Positions 50,241 through 59,619 of a DNA stretch of 64,000 nucleotides are shown one piece after another. Under the pieces are notes generated by a model, which saw only the letters and a program-made list of their open reading frames with translations, did not search any database and was not told the origin of the DNA. This DNA comes from Streptomyces chumphonensis (GTDB lineage: Bacteria > Actinomycetota > Actinomycetes > Streptomycetales > Streptomycetaceae): assembly GCF_014779715.1 (NCBI RefSeq), contig NZ_JACXYU010000018.1, positions 1-64,000 on the forward strand, given 5' to 3'. Within the stretch, counting starts at the first letter, position 1. Each line of letters begins with the position of its first letter. The position numbers and the translations under genes were made by a program.

Positions 50241-50574
50241 AGCCGTTCTCCTCGTGGTGTCTCGGTTGTCGGCGACGGCCGGTGGCCGTGCCCCTGACGC
50301 CCCGGACGCGTCGTACCTGGCGTCTGCGCCGTCCACGCAGGTGGAGGGCGGTCGTCAGGACCGAGATGCGCGGCCACCCGCCGGACGGACCGGGAGGGGT
50401 GGCGGGGCGTGCGAAGTCGACCCGGTGACCCGGGTCGCCAGCAGAAGTGTACGGGACCGGCCGCACGCCGAGCGACACGCTCGGATGGGTGAGGGTCTCG
50501 TCCACAACCGACCGGTTGTCCACAGACCTCGTCCATGATCAGCGAGCGGCGCCGGAACCTGTCACGGTGCGTGC
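50241..50574. other. Intergenic control region rpsB / M23 peptidase
   Basis: About 330 bases without a convincing gene. It must hold the divergent promoters; a small hairpin CGACCCGG-TGAC-CCGGGTCG (50418-50437) lies in the rpsB leader side and could be an S2-type leader element. Confidence 0.5.
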
Positions 50575-51420
50575 ATGCGCAGACCTTCGAGGAGCGTCCC
50601 GCTCACCCCGCCGCCGCTGTTGCTGTCCCTCCTGATCCTGCTGCTCCCCGTCGCCGGGTCGGCGTGGGCCGCGTCGGAGGGGTCGGTGGGGTCGGTGGGG
50701 TCACCGGTGGCACGGGGAACGCCGGTGTGGCCGGTAGGCCCCGATACCGAGGTGGTGCGGGACTTCGCGCCCCCACCCGAGCGCTGGCAGCCGGGCCATC
50801 GCGGCGTGGACCTGGCCGGGCGGGTGGGGCAGCCGGTCCGTGCCGCGGTGGACGGCGACGTGGTGTTCGCCGGAGAGGTCGCCGGCCGGGGCGTCGTCTC
50901 CGTGGAACTGGCGGGGGCGCCGGGGCCCGCGCCGCGGACGACGTACGAACCGGTCCGGCCCTCCGTCGCGCGGGGCGACCGCGTCCGTGCGGGGCAGGTC
51001 ATCGGCACCCTCCTCGGCCGGCCCTCGCACTGCGCGCCGCGGGTCTGCCTGCACTGGGGGCTGCTGCGGGGGCGCTCCTACGAGAACCCCCTGTCGCTGC
51101 TAAGCCACGGGCACCCCGTACTCCTCCCGGTCTCCGGCGTACCGGTGCCGACGCCGCGCGCCCTGGGGGACGCCGACCTCCGGCGGACGGTCGACCGGCG
51201 ACGCCCGGCGGACGCCGACCGGGGAAGCGGGACGCACGGCACGGGCCTGGGCGCGGCGGCCCTTCTGACCGGGGCCGCGGCGTGGGCCTCGCGCCGGCTG
51301 CGGACCCGCCCGGAGGGCGCAGGGCCGGCGGGGAAGGCGGTCGGGTCGGCGGAACGGCGCGGTGGCGGGCGCGGAACCGGACTCAGGAAGGACCGCCGGC
51401 GGCGCGCAGAGCCATGGTGA
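50575..51420 (+). CDS. Secreted M23-family metallopeptidase (LytM domain)
   Basis: 281 residues. Signal peptide LLLSLLILLLPVAGSAWAAS, then a LytM domain: GHRGVDLAGRVGQPVRAAVD (zinc His and Asp), VVFAGEVAGRGVVSVEL, GDRVRAGQVIGTL and LHWGLLRG (catalytic His). The third zinc-ligand motif HxH is reduced to a single His, as in many actinobacterial members. A C-terminal basic tail follows a weak hydrophobic stretch (ALLTGAAAWA). It probably trims peptidoglycan. Confidence 0.85.
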   Translation: MRRPSRSVPLTPPPLLLSLLILLLPVAGSAWAASEGSVGSVGSPVARGTPVWPVGPDTEVVRDFAPPPERWQPGHRGVDLAGRVGQPVRAAVDGDVVFAGEVAGRGVVSVELAGAPGPAPRTTYEPVRPSVARGDRVRAGQVIGTLLGRPSHCAPRVCLHWGLLRGRSYENPLSLLSHGHPVLLPVSGVPVPTPRALGDADLRRTVDRRRPADADRGSGTHGTGLGAAALLTGAAAWASRRLRTRPEGAGPAGKAVGSAERRGGGRGTGLRKDRRRRAEPW

Positions 51421-51967
51421 CCACGGCCTCCGTCACCACCGCCGGGTCCTCCACGGCGAGCTCGATGCGCCGCACCGCGGCGTCCACCAGCCCCTGGATC
51501 AGGACGGCGGCGAGCCGGGGCTCCGCGTGGCCGAGTGCCTCCAGGGCCTCGACCGTCATGGTGATCAACCCGCCGTGCGCGGCTCTGATCTGCTCGCGCG
51601 CGCCCTGGTCGAGCTCACCGGCGGAGATGGCGACGACGGCCCGGTGCCGCCGGTCCCCGGCGAGGGCGAGCTGCTGCCGGACGTACGCCTCGATCTGGCC
51701 CTGCGGAGTGGCTGCTTCCGCCATCGCCGACTCGACCTCGGCCGCCCAGCGGGGGAAGTCCACGGCGCACAGTTCCTCGACGACGGCGGCGCGGGAGCGG
51801 AAGTACTCGTACACGGACGAGCGGGCCAGCCCGGTCCGTTCGGCGAGGGCGGGGAAGGTCAGGGCTTCGGTGCCGCCTTCGGACAGCAGGGTGCGGGCCG
51901 CCTCCAGCAGGGCGTGACGTTGCATCGTCCGGTGCTCGGCCACCGTGGCCGCTCGAATCCTGGGCAC
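51383..51967 (-). CDS. TetR-family transcriptional regulator
   Basis: 194 residues with an N-terminal HTH (ALLEAARTLLSEGGTEALTF, LAERTGLARSSVYEYFRSRA). The C-terminal ligand domain is unassigned. Its 3' end overlaps the convergent M23 peptidase gene by 38 bases. Confidence 0.88.
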   Translation of the reverse strand: MPRIRAATVAEHRTMQRHALLEAARTLLSEGGTEALTFPALAERTGLARSSVYEYFRSRAAVVEELCAVDFPRWAAEVESAMAEAATPQGQIEAYVRQQLALAGDRRHRAVVAISAGELDQGAREQIRAAHGGLITMTVEALEALGHAEPRLAAVLIQGLVDAAVRRIELAVEDPAVVTEAVVTMALRAAGGPS

Positions 51968-52032
51968 GGGTCCCAGCCTACGACCTGCCGATCACCGGAT
52001 CACGGTGGAGGCACAGGTGCGGAAAAGACGAT

Positions 52033-52872
52033 TCAGCGGTCGACCTCGGCCAGCTTCGCCCGCAGTTGGAGCACCGACTTGGTGTGGATCTGGCTGACGC
52101 GGCTCTCCGTCACCCCCAGCACCTCACCGATCTCGGCGAGCGTCAGGCCCTCGTAGTAGTAGAGGGTGACCACGGTCTTCTCCCGCTCGGGGAGGGTGTT
52201 CACCGCCCGGGCGAGCAGTCTGCGCAGCTCCCGGTCCTCGGCGATCTCGACGGGGTTGTCCGCGGCCGTGTCCTCCAGGGTGTCCATCAGGCTCAGCCGG
52301 TCGCCGCTCTCCCCGCCGACGTGCAGGAGCTCCTCCAGGGCGACGACGTTGGCCAGGGAGAGCTGGCTGAAGACGGCGTGCAGGTCCTCGACCGCGATCC
52401 CCATCTCGGCGGCGACCTCGTTCTCCGTCGGCGTGCGGCGCAGCGTCGCTTCCAGAGCGGCGTAGGAGCGCTCCACGGCTCTGGCCTTCTGGCGGACGGA
52501 ACGGGGGATCCAGTCCAGGGCCCGCAGCTCGTCGATCATGGCGCCCCGGATGCGGGTGATGGCGTACGTCTCGAACTTGATCGAGCGCTCGGGGTCGAAC
52601 TTCTCGATCGCGTCGATCAGCCCGAAGACGCCCGAGGAGACGAAGTCGGCCTGTTCCACGTTGGCCGGCAGCCCGACGCTCACCCGGCCTGCCACGTACT
52701 TCACCAGGGGCGAGTAGTGCAGGATCAGCTGCTCGCGCAGCCGTTCGTCCCCCGTGCTCTTGTACGACCGCCACAGCTGCTCCAGTGAGCGGGGTGCGGC
52801 GGGCGGCGCCGCACCGGGCTCGGCCGGCGGCGCCGTGGCCGGCCGGGGTGACGCGGAGATGTGGTGGGGCAT
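52033..52872 (-). CDS. whiG: RNA polymerase sigma factor WhiG
   Basis: 279 residues of FliA/WhiG class: YSPLVKYVAGRVSVGLPANV (region 2), GVFGLIDAIEKFDPERSIKF and TYAITRIRGAMIDELRALDW, then region 4 LPEREKTVVTLYYYEGLTLA with EIGEVLGVTESRVSQIHTK. It directs early sporulation genes in aerial hyphae. The N-terminal 28 residues are Pro/Ala-rich. Confidence 0.95.
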   Translation of the reverse strand: MPHHISASPRPATAPPAEPGAAPPAAPRSLEQLWRSYKSTGDERLREQLILHYSPLVKYVAGRVSVGLPANVEQADFVSSGVFGLIDAIEKFDPERSIKFETYAITRIRGAMIDELRALDWIPRSVRQKARAVERSYAALEATLRRTPTENEVAAEMGIAVEDLHAVFSQLSLANVVALEELLHVGGESGDRLSLMDTLEDTAADNPVEIAEDRELRRLLARAVNTLPEREKTVVTLYYYEGLTLAEIGEVLGVTESRVSQIHTKSVLQLRAKLAEVDR

Positions 52873-52911
52873 TCGTTACCTGGAGCCGTTCTGCCGGGGT
52901 CGGAGCCGTGA

Positions 52912-53133
52912 TCAGGGATCGGGGGACGGTTGCGGGGAGCCATGAGGAGGGGCCCGGCGTCGAGGAGGGGAGGGAGAACTTTGCGAGCGTAGCGTGACCG
53001 TCACGTCGCAAAGGGCGATGAGCGTTCGATGCGGGATGCGCAGATACGTTCTTCGGCCCGCACCCTCGTGGGACTCCCACGCCACCCGCGCCGCCTCGCG
53101 CAGGTCCACGCATATCTGCCGTTCCAGGCGCAT
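52912..53133 (-). CDS. Possible small protein upstream of whiG
   Basis: A 73-codon frame (MRLERQICVDLREAARVAWE then SHEGAGRRTYLRIPHRTLIA) with AAAGGGTGAG before its ATG. No family recognised. It occupies much of the 320-bp gap between dprA and whiG, which must also hold the whiG promoter, so it may be spurious. Confidence 0.25.
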   Translation of the reverse strand: MRLERQICVDLREAARVAWESHEGAGRRTYLRIPHRTLIALCDVTVTLRSQSSPSPPRRRAPPHGSPQPSPDP

Positions 53134-53193
53134 GTGCTCACCCTTTCACTCGGTCCTCCCAGGTCAAGCACCACTTCGTCACCCGTTGGGGTG

Positions 53194-54339
53194 TCACCCG
53201 GGCGGGTGTGTCAATTGCCAGCGGTCTTGGACGCCCTCGACGAACCCGAGAGCCCGGAGTTCGCCGAGCCTGGCGCGCGTCTGTTCGGCCGCCGTTCCCG
53301 AGGCCCGGGCCACCCACTCCACCGGCACAGCACGCCCGGCGGGCAGGGCTTCGAGGACCCGCACGGTGGCCGGATGGAGAAGGTCACGGGCGAGCACCGG
53401 CCGGTCGGGAACCGGCGCGAGGGCGCCCATCGGCCCGACCAACTCGATCACCTCCTCGGCACCGGTCACCAGCTGGCCCTCGTTCCGCAGCAGTGCGTGC
53501 ACACCCGAGGAGAGCCCCGAGGTGACGGCGCCGGGCACCCCCATGGTGTGCCTGCCCAACCGCGCCGCCCAGCGCGCGGTCGACAGGGAGCCGCTGCGCA
53601 GCCGGGCTTCCACGACGACGGTGCCCCGGGTGAGCGCCGCGATGACGCGGTTGCGCAGGACGAACCGGGGGCGCGTGGGGTGCTCCCCCGGCGCCAGCTC
53701 CGCGAGGAGCCAACCCTCCTGGCCCAGGCGCGAGATCAGTTCACGGTTGCCCGGCGGGTAGGCGACGTCGACCCCGCAGGCCAGCACGCCGACCGTGGAG
53801 CCCCCCACCGCCAGCGCACCCCGGTGCGCCGCCGCGTCCACGCCGTACGCGGCGCCGGAGACGACCGTCCAACCGTGTTCGGCGAGCCCGGCCCCGAGCA
53901 TGGACGCGACGTGGGCGCCGTACTCCGTACAGGCTCTCGCACCGACCACGGCCACCGACCGCAGCGCCGCGAAGCGGAGCGAGGCGGCGCCCCGGGCCCA
54001 CAGCCCGACCGGCCTGGCCGTCGCCAGATCGTCCAGCTGACCCGGCCACTCGACGTCTCCCGGGCACAGGAACCGGCCGCCGAGCGCGGTCAGCGTCTCC
54101 AGGTCCTCCGCCGGACGTGCGGCTGCGGCCCGCAGCCGCAGGCCCGCCCAGCGCCGCTCGCCGACCCCCGGCAGCGGAGTGGCGGCGCCGAGGGCCCGCG
54201 CCGTCTCCACGGGCCCGTAGCGGGTGAGCCAGCTCCCGGCGAGTTCGTCGCCCGGCTCGACGATCCTGGTCAGTGCCACCCGGGCCAGCCGCTCCTCGTC
54301 GGTGGCACCCCCTCCGTCGGTGACGCCGCGGCCGCTCAT
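53194..54339 (-). CDS. dprA: DNA-processing protein DprA
   Basis: 381 residues. Rossmann-like core with VAVVGARACTEYG, VVSGAAYGVDAAAHRGAL, GGSTVGVLACGVDVAYPPGN and RFVLRNRVIAALTRGTVVVE; a C-terminal winged helix (about 315-381). Loads RecA on single-stranded DNA during transformation or recombination. ATG 54337-54339 overlaps the upstream ATPase stop by four bases. Confidence 0.93.
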   Translation of the reverse strand: MSGRGVTDGGGATDEERLARVALTRIVEPGDELAGSWLTRYGPVETARALGAATPLPGVGERRWAGLRLRAAAARPAEDLETLTALGGRFLCPGDVEWPGQLDDLATARPVGLWARGAASLRFAALRSVAVVGARACTEYGAHVASMLGAGLAEHGWTVVSGAAYGVDAAAHRGALAVGGSTVGVLACGVDVAYPPGNRELISRLGQEGWLLAELAPGEHPTRPRFVLRNRVIAALTRGTVVVEARLRSGSLSTARWAARLGRHTMGVPGAVTSGLSSGVHALLRNEGQLVTGAEEVIELVGPMGALAPVPDRPVLARDLLHPATVRVLEALPAGRAVPVEWVARASGTAAEQTRARLGELRALGFVEGVQDRWQLTHPPG

Positions 54340-55937
54340 CGGCGGGCTCCCACGAGCGGGACGCCCCGGCTGATGCCGGTGCGGAGCTGGAGCGCGCCGT
54401 CGACGTCCTCCCGGCGGGGCCGGTCGTGGCCGCCCAGGTCGGCGATCGTCCAGGCGACCCGCAGCACGCGGTCGAGCCCCCGAGCCGTCAGCAGTCCACG
54501 CTCCATGTCGGCCTCGGCGGAGTGCAGCGCGCCGGGGGCCACCCGCCAGCGGGTGCGCAGCTCGTGCCCCGGGACCTCGCTGTTGGTCCGCCACGGCGTC
54601 TCCGCGTACCGTGCGGCGGCCCGCTCCCGGGCGGTGAGCACCCGGGCGGCGACCGTCGCGGTGTCCTCACCGCTCCGACCGGCCGCGAGCAGTTCGGAGC
54701 GGGCGACGGGCTCGACGGTGACGCGGAGGTCCACCCGGTCCAGGAGCGGCCCCGACAGCCTGGCCCGGTAGCGGCGGACGGCCGAGGGCCGGCATTCGCA
54801 CGGCTCACCGCCGGCCGACCCGTGCCGGCCGCAGGGGCACGGGTTCGCGGCGAGGACGAGCAGGAGCCGCGCGGGCATCCGCATCATGCCCTGGGTCCGG
54901 GCGACGACGACGTGTCCGGCCTCCAGCGGCTGGCGCAACGCGTCCAGAAGGCGGCCGCTGCACTCGGCGGCCTCGTCGAGGAAGAGCACGCCGTGGTGGG
55001 CGAGCGTCACCGCGCCGGGGCGGGGGAGGCCGGTGCCTCCTCCGATGAGGGAGGCCATGCTCGCCGAGTGGTGCGGCGCGCAGTACGGGGGCCGGGCGAT
55101 CAGCGGCTCCCCCGGTGGCAGGGCGCCGGCCACCGAGTGCACCGCCGTCGCCTCCAGGGACTCCTGGCGCGTGAGCGGCGGCAGGAGCCCGGGCAACCGC
55201 TCCGCGAGCATGGTCTTGCCCGCGCCGGGGGCGCCCTTGAGGAACAGGTGGTGGCGACCGGCGGCGGCGATCTCCAGGGCCCTGCGGGCGCCCGCCTGAC
55301 CGGCGACCTCCGCCATGTCCACCGGACGGGCGACCGGGGACCCACCGCCCCCGACTCCCCACGGCAGGGCCGGCCCGCCGAGCGTCGTGTCCGGCCCTTC
55401 GTCGGCGGCCTCCTCGGGCACCGGCTCGTCGGCCAGGACGGCGATGAGCTGCCGGAGGCTGCGCACGCCGAGCACCGCGACGTCCGGCACGAGGCGGGCC
55501 TCGGCAACGGCCTGCTCCGGTACGACGACCTGTCGGTATCCGGCGTCGGCGGCAGCGAGGACGGCGGGCAGGATGCCGCGGACCGGACGGACCCGGCCGT
55601 CCAGCCCCAGCTCCCCGATCATCATGACGCCGGCCAGCCGCCGCAGGTCCACGCGCTGCGCGGCACCGAGGACGGCGCTTGCGACAGCCAGGTCGAATCC
55701 GCTGCCGCCCTTCGGTACGGAGGCCGGGCTCAGCCCCACCGTGAGCTTGCGCTGCGGCCACTCGACGCCGGAGTTCACCACGGCGGCGCGGACCCGGTCC
55801 TTGCTCTCGACCAGCGACTTGTCGGGCAGCCCGATGAGGGTGAAGGCGGCGACGCCGGGCTCCAGGTCCGCCTGCACCTCGACGAGCACCCCCTCGACAC
55901 CCACCAGGGCGACCGAGCACGTCCGGGCGAACGGCAT
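54336..55937 (-). CDS. comM: YifB/ComM-family Mg-chelatase-like ATPase
   Basis: 533 residues: N-terminal Lon-protease-like domain (GLPDKSLVESKDRVRAAVVN, LSPASVPKGGSGFDLAVA), AAA+ core with Walker A GAPGAGKT and Walker B LFLDEAAE, CPCGRHG, and the C-terminal YifB domain. In naturally competent bacteria ComM is a branch-migration helicase; here it is grouped with dprA and yraN. Confidence 0.92.
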   Translation of the reverse strand: MPFARTCSVALVGVEGVLVEVQADLEPGVAAFTLIGLPDKSLVESKDRVRAAVVNSGVEWPQRKLTVGLSPASVPKGGSGFDLAVASAVLGAAQRVDLRRLAGVMMIGELGLDGRVRPVRGILPAVLAAADAGYRQVVVPEQAVAEARLVPDVAVLGVRSLRQLIAVLADEPVPEEAADEGPDTTLGGPALPWGVGGGGSPVARPVDMAEVAGQAGARRALEIAAAGRHHLFLKGAPGAGKTMLAERLPGLLPPLTRQESLEATAVHSVAGALPPGEPLIARPPYCAPHHSASMASLIGGGTGLPRPGAVTLAHHGVLFLDEAAECSGRLLDALRQPLEAGHVVVARTQGMMRMPARLLLVLAANPCPCGRHGSAGGEPCECRPSAVRRYRARLSGPLLDRVDLRVTVEPVARSELLAAGRSGEDTATVAARVLTARERAAARYAETPWRTNSEVPGHELRTRWRVAPGALHSAEADMERGLLTARGLDRVLRVAWTIADLGGHDRPRREDVDGALQLRTGISRGVPLVGARR

Positions 55938-56312
55938 TCAGGCCACCCCCCGCACGTGCTCGACGACCGGCGCTCCACGCCGGGGCAGCAGAACCCCGAC
56001 GAGGTCGATCCGCACGCCGCCGGTGGGCGGTCTCCCGTAGCGGACCAGCCAGCGCTCGGTCAGCCAGCGGGACGCCAGCCTGCGCAGCCGGGCCGCCTTG
56101 CGGGGTGTGACGGCGGCCATCGGGTGCTGCGGACCGCCCGCGCTGCGGGTCTTGACCTCGCACACCACCAGGGCGTCCCCGTCCCGGGCGACGATGTCGA
56201 TCTCGCCGTCCCGGCAGCGCCAGTTGCGCTCCAGGACCGCCATGCCCGATGCGCGCAGCCTCCGTGCCGCCAGGTCCTCCCCGTAGCGGCCCAGTGCCCC
56301 TTGTGCGTTCAT
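55938..56312 (-). CDS. YraN family endonuclease-fold protein
   Basis: 124 residues: LGRYGEDLAARRLRASGMAV, RNWRCRDGEIDIVARDGDAL (Asp/Glu of the PD-(D/E)XK core) and VVCEVKTRSAGG, the UPF0102 pattern. ATG 56310-56312 follows GGAGG; a longer frame upstream is unlikely. Stop directly abuts the ATPase ATG. Confidence 0.9.
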   Translation of the reverse strand: MNAQGALGRYGEDLAARRLRASGMAVLERNWRCRDGEIDIVARDGDALVVCEVKTRSAGGPQHPMAAVTPRKAARLRRLASRWLTERWLVRYGRPPTGGVRIDLVGVLLPRRGAPVVEHVRGVA

Positions 56313-56513
56313 CTCGTCCACCTCCACCGCCGACTGTGGCTGCACGGCGGACACGGTGGGGATCTTGCCGCTTTTCGGTGGACAACTCGCGGGTTGTGGA
56401 CAACGCGGCCACCCGTGGGGGTGACCACGCGTGCCGCCGCGACGACCCAGGGGCAGCACGCGAGCGCCCGGCGGCGCGGCACGGAGACGTGGCCGGGCGG
56501 GGCGGGAAGAGCG

Positions 56514-56837
56514 TCAGCCGCTGAAGCCGGAGTCCTCCGGCACGTTGAGGTCGCTCTTGTTGAGCTCCTCGATGTTGACGTCCTTGAACGTCAGGACGCG
56601 GACCTGCTTCACGAACCGCGCCGGCCGGTACATGTCCCAGACCCAGGCGTCGGCCATGGACACCTCGAAGAAGACCTCGCCCTGGACGGAGTGCACCTGC
56701 ATCTCGTAGTCGTTCGTGAGGTAGAACCGGCGCTCGGTCTCGATCACGTACTTGAACAGGCCGACGACGTCCTTGTACTCCCGGTAGAGCTTCAGCTCCA
56801 TCTCGGTCTCGTACTTCTCGAGGTCCTCGGCGCTCAT
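56514..56837 (-). CDS. DUF2469 family protein
   Basis: 107 residues, highly conserved in actinobacteria: EDLEKYETEMELKLYREYKD, YVIETERRFYLTNDYEMQVH, ADAWVWDMYRPARFVKQVRV. Function unknown. It lies between sipZ and yraN, with an ATG at 56835-56837 after a GGGGAAT site. Confidence 0.92.
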   Translation of the reverse strand: MSAEDLEKYETEMELKLYREYKDVVGLFKYVIETERRFYLTNDYEMQVHSVQGEVFFEVSMADAWVWDMYRPARFVKQVRVLTFKDVNIEELNKSDLNVPEDSGFSG

Positions 56838-56871
56838 GGATTCCCCTTCAGCTGCGTCCCCCCATTGTGCG

Positions 56872-57603
56872 TCAGTGCCGCGTGCGCCGTCCGGCCCGCC
56901 GCGCGATCGGGGCACCCGCGGCCCCGCCGAGCACCAGGAGGGCGCCCGCCCCGGCGGCCCACAGCAGCACCGGGAGGGGTCCCGGCTCGGAGACGCCGCC
57001 GGGCAGCGCCGCGAAGCCGTCCGGACGGGGCAGGGAGCCGGCGTCCGCGAGCGGCCACACGGTGGCGTCGACGCGGGCGACCACGGCACCGCGCGGCACG
57101 GCGCCGTCCGCCTCGCCCGCCAGCTGGCTACGGGAGTCGACGGAGTGGCTTCGGTGATCGCCCAGCAGGAAGATCCGCCCCTCCGGCACGGTGGCCCGGA
57201 AGTCGGAGCCCGAGGCGTCCCCCGACGGCCCGAGGTAGCGCTCGGTCACCGTCTCGCCGTTCACGGTCAGGCGCCCTTCGGCGTCGCAGCAGGCCACCGT
57301 GTCGCCACCGACGCCGACGACCCGCTTCACCATGGGCAGGTCGCCCCACAGCGGGTCCTCGAAGACCACCACGTCCCCCCGGCGGACGTCGTCCCCGTCG
57401 ACCCGCTCGGCGAGCACGCGCTCCCCCGCGCGGATCGTGGGCGCCATCGAGTCCGTCGGCACCGCGTAGGGGCGGTACAGCAGGGCCGCCCAGGCGAACG
57501 CGCCGACGAAGAGCACGGCCCCGACGGCCACCGCGACGTTGGCCAGCGTGGCGCCGGTGCGGCGGCGGGCGGCCGTTCGACCGTTCGTGGTTGCCGTGGT
57601 CAT
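56872..57603 (-). CDS. sipZ: Type I signal peptidase (SipZ position)
   Basis: 243 residues. N-terminal TM, catalytic Ser in VPTDSMAPT, Lys in LPMVKRVVGVGGD, GDHRSHSVDSR box E and a second C-terminal TM (LLWAAGAGALLVLGG). Cleaves signal peptides of exported proteins. Fourth of four tandem paralogues; name by position as in S. lividans. Confidence 0.93.
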   Translation of the reverse strand: MTTATTNGRTAARRRTGATLANVAVAVGAVLFVGAFAWAALLYRPYAVPTDSMAPTIRAGERVLAERVDGDDVRRGDVVVFEDPLWGDLPMVKRVVGVGGDTVACCDAEGRLTVNGETVTERYLGPSGDASGSDFRATVPEGRIFLLGDHRSHSVDSRSQLAGEADGAVPRGAVVARVDATVWPLADAGSLPRPDGFAALPGGVSEPGPLPVLLWAAGAGALLVLGGAAGAPIARRAGRRTRH

Positions 57604-57728
57604 GACGGCACCCTACCTGCGGCGCCGGGGCGGGTGTCCGCGCGTCCGGACCCTGCCGGAGTGACCGCCCGTGCCCCGCACCGGACACGGGCGGGGCACG
57701 GGCCGGACGGACGCCGGGCGGGCGGACG

Positions 57729-58655
57729 TCAGGGGCGGGGGCGCCGACGGATCAGTGCGACGGGAAGGAGCGCGGCCACGGCCAGCGCGGTGGGGGCCCC
57801 GGCTGCCAGCCGGTCGTACACCTCCGGCACCGACAGGGCGCCCCAGCGGTCGACTGGCCAGGCGCGCACGAGGGCACGGCCGACGACCTTGTCCTCGGGC
57901 ACGGCACCACCCGAGGGGCCGTCCACGTGGTAGCGGGAGTCCAGCGACTCCTGCCGGTGGTCACCCAGCACCCACACGTGGTCCTCGGGGACGGTCAGCG
58001 GGCCGAACGGCTTGTCCCCGCACGGGGTGTTCCCGGGGAAGAGGTACGCGGACTCGTCCAGCGCCTCGCCGTTGACCTTGACCTGCCCGTTCTGGCGGCA
58101 CTCCACGGTGTCGCCCTCGACGCCGACGACGCGCTTGATCAGGTTCTGCTGGTCGGCCGAGGGCATCAGCCCGATGAAGCTGAGAACCTCCTGCACGGCG
58201 TTCGGCTCGGGCGGCGGGGTGTCCAGCCAGCCGCCCGGGTCCTCGAAGACGACGACCTCGCCGCGCTCGGGCTCGGCACCGAACCACGGCGTCAGCTTGT
58301 CCACCAGGACCCGGTCGCCGCGCTGCAGGGTGTTCTGCATGGAGTCGGAGGGGATGGAGAAGGCCTGCAGCAGGAAGGACTTGATCAACAGGGCGAGCAC
58401 GAGGGCGATGCCGACCAGGAGCGGCAGCTCCTTCCAGAACGAGCGCTGCTGCCTGCTGCCGCGCCGACCCGTGCCCCCGTCGTCGCCGTCACCGGCCGCA
58501 GCGGCTCCGGGGGCTCCGGGGGCTCCGGGGGCTCCGGGGGCTCCGGGGGCGGTGTCGCCACCGGGACCGGAACGTTCGTCGTTGCGCCCCTCGGGCTGCT
58601 CCTCCGGCTCGTCCCCACCGGACCCCGACCGGGCGCCGACCGCGACGTTCCCCAC
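57729..58655 (-). CDS. sipY: Type I signal peptidase (SipY position)
   Basis: 308 residues. A 75-residue acidic/Gly-rich N-terminus includes tandem Gly-Ala-Pro repeats, then TM (LPLLVGIALVLALLIKSFLL), Ser in IPSDSMQNT, Lys in LIKRVVGVEGD, GDHRQESLDSR and a C-terminal TM. The GTG at 58653-58655 follows AGGAGA. The preceding gene overlaps it by 167 bases. Confidence 0.92.
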   Translation of the reverse strand: MGNVAVGARSGSGGDEPEEQPEGRNDERSGPGGDTAPGAPGAPGAPGAPGAAAAGDGDDGGTGRRGSRQQRSFWKELPLLVGIALVLALLIKSFLLQAFSIPSDSMQNTLQRGDRVLVDKLTPWFGAEPERGEVVVFEDPGGWLDTPPPEPNAVQEVLSFIGLMPSADQQNLIKRVVGVEGDTVECRQNGQVKVNGEALDESAYLFPGNTPCGDKPFGPLTVPEDHVWVLGDHRQESLDSRYHVDGPSGGAVPEDKVVGRALVRAWPVDRWGALSVPEVYDRLAAGAPTALAVAALLPVALIRRRPRP

Positions 58656-59619
58656 GTTCTCTCCTAACGCTGTGCCACCGCCTGCCCGTCAAGCGGCGCA
58701 GGCCCGCCACTCCCATAACGAGCGTGAGTTCCGCAGGGAGCGGTACCGGCGTGATTTCGTGTGCTGGCCGCGGTCCCCCGGAGGCCGCCTCGGCCGGTGC
58801 GGGAGCACCGGGCTCCGGTACCGAAGCGTACGTGCCCGGCTCCTCCAGACGTGCCCAATGGGAGAAGGGCCATGCGATGACGACCGCCTTCCCGACGACG
58901 AGGTCCTGGGGGATGGTGCCCTCGCCCGGGTCGTCGAGGTGGAACCGGGAGTCGGCGGAGTTGGACCGGTGGTCGCCCATGACGAAGAGGCGGTCCTCGG
59001 GGACGGCCACGTCGAAGGGGATCTCCGACGGCTTGTTGTCCGGGTGCAGGTACGGCTCGTTCAGCGGTGTTCCGTTGACCGTGATGCGGTCGTTCTCGTC
59101 GCAGCACACGACACGGTCGCCGCCGACCGCGATGACGCGCTTGATCAGATCCTGCTCGTCCGCGGAGGGCAGCAGGCCGATGAAGGTCAGGAAGGACTTG
59201 ACCTGCTTGACGCCGATGGGGTCGTCGGAGGGCGGCGGTTGCGCCTGGCCCTCCAGCCAGCCGCCCGGGTCCTCGAAGACGACCACGTCGCCGCGCTCGG
59301 GCTCGGCACCGAACCAGGGCGTCAGCTTGTCCACCAGCACCCGGTCGTCGATCCGGATGGTCTGCTCCATCGAACCGGAGGGGATGACGAAGGCCTGGAC
59401 GAGGAAGGTCTTCAACACGAGGGCGATGACCAGCGCCACCCCGAGCAGGAGGGGGATCTCCTTGGTGGCCGAGAGCCGCCGCCGGCGTCTGACGCGCCGC
59501 GCCGCCCGGCGCCGGGCCGCACGCCCCTCGCCCGGCGGAGGGCCCTCCCCCGCGACGGGGGCCGCCGCGTCCACGGGCGGTTCGGAGGCGGCGGGACGGG
59601 GCCGCCCGCGCCTACCCAT
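58489..59619 (-). CDS. sipX: Type I signal peptidase (SipX position) with extended C-terminus
   Basis: 376 residues as read. Basic N-terminus, TM (EIPLLLGVALVIALVLKTFL), Ser in IPSGSMEQT, Lys in LIKRVIAVGGD, GDHRSNSADSR and a C-terminal TM (ELTLVMGVAGL). The last 60 residues are Arg/Ser/Pro-rich and overlap sipY by 167 bases. A TAG lies one base out of frame just after ...RRWHSV, so the tail may come from a one-base change; the natural end is probably near 58670. Confidence 0.88.
   Translation of the reverse strand: MGRRGRPRPAASEPPVDAAAPVAGEGPPPGEGRAARRRAARRVRRRRRLSATKEIPLLLGVALVIALVLKTFLVQAFVIPSGSMEQTIRIDDRVLVDKLTPWFGAEPERGDVVVFEDPGGWLEGQAQPPPSDDPIGVKQVKSFLTFIGLLPSADEQDLIKRVIAVGGDRVVCCDENDRITVNGTPLNEPYLHPDNKPSEIPFDVAVPEDRLFVMGDHRSNSADSRFHLDDPGEGTIPQDLVVGKAVVIAWPFSHWARLEEPGTYASVPEPGAPAPAEAASGGPRPAHEITPVPLPAELTLVMGVAGLRRLTGRRWHSVRRERGERRGRRPVGVRWGRAGGAARGAQRRTFRSRWRHRPRSPRSPRSPRSPRSRCGR
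58503..58547. repeat. Five tandem 9-bp repeats in the sipY N-terminal region
   Basis: GGCTCCGGG repeated five times without interruption, encoding Ala-Pro-Gly units in sipY (minus strand). The number of copies is likely to vary between strains. Confidence 0.85.

Noticed and set aside
58503..58547. CRISPR-like or minisatellite array
   Set aside because: Nine-base tandem units without spacers inside a coding region; it is a simple codon-triplet repeat.
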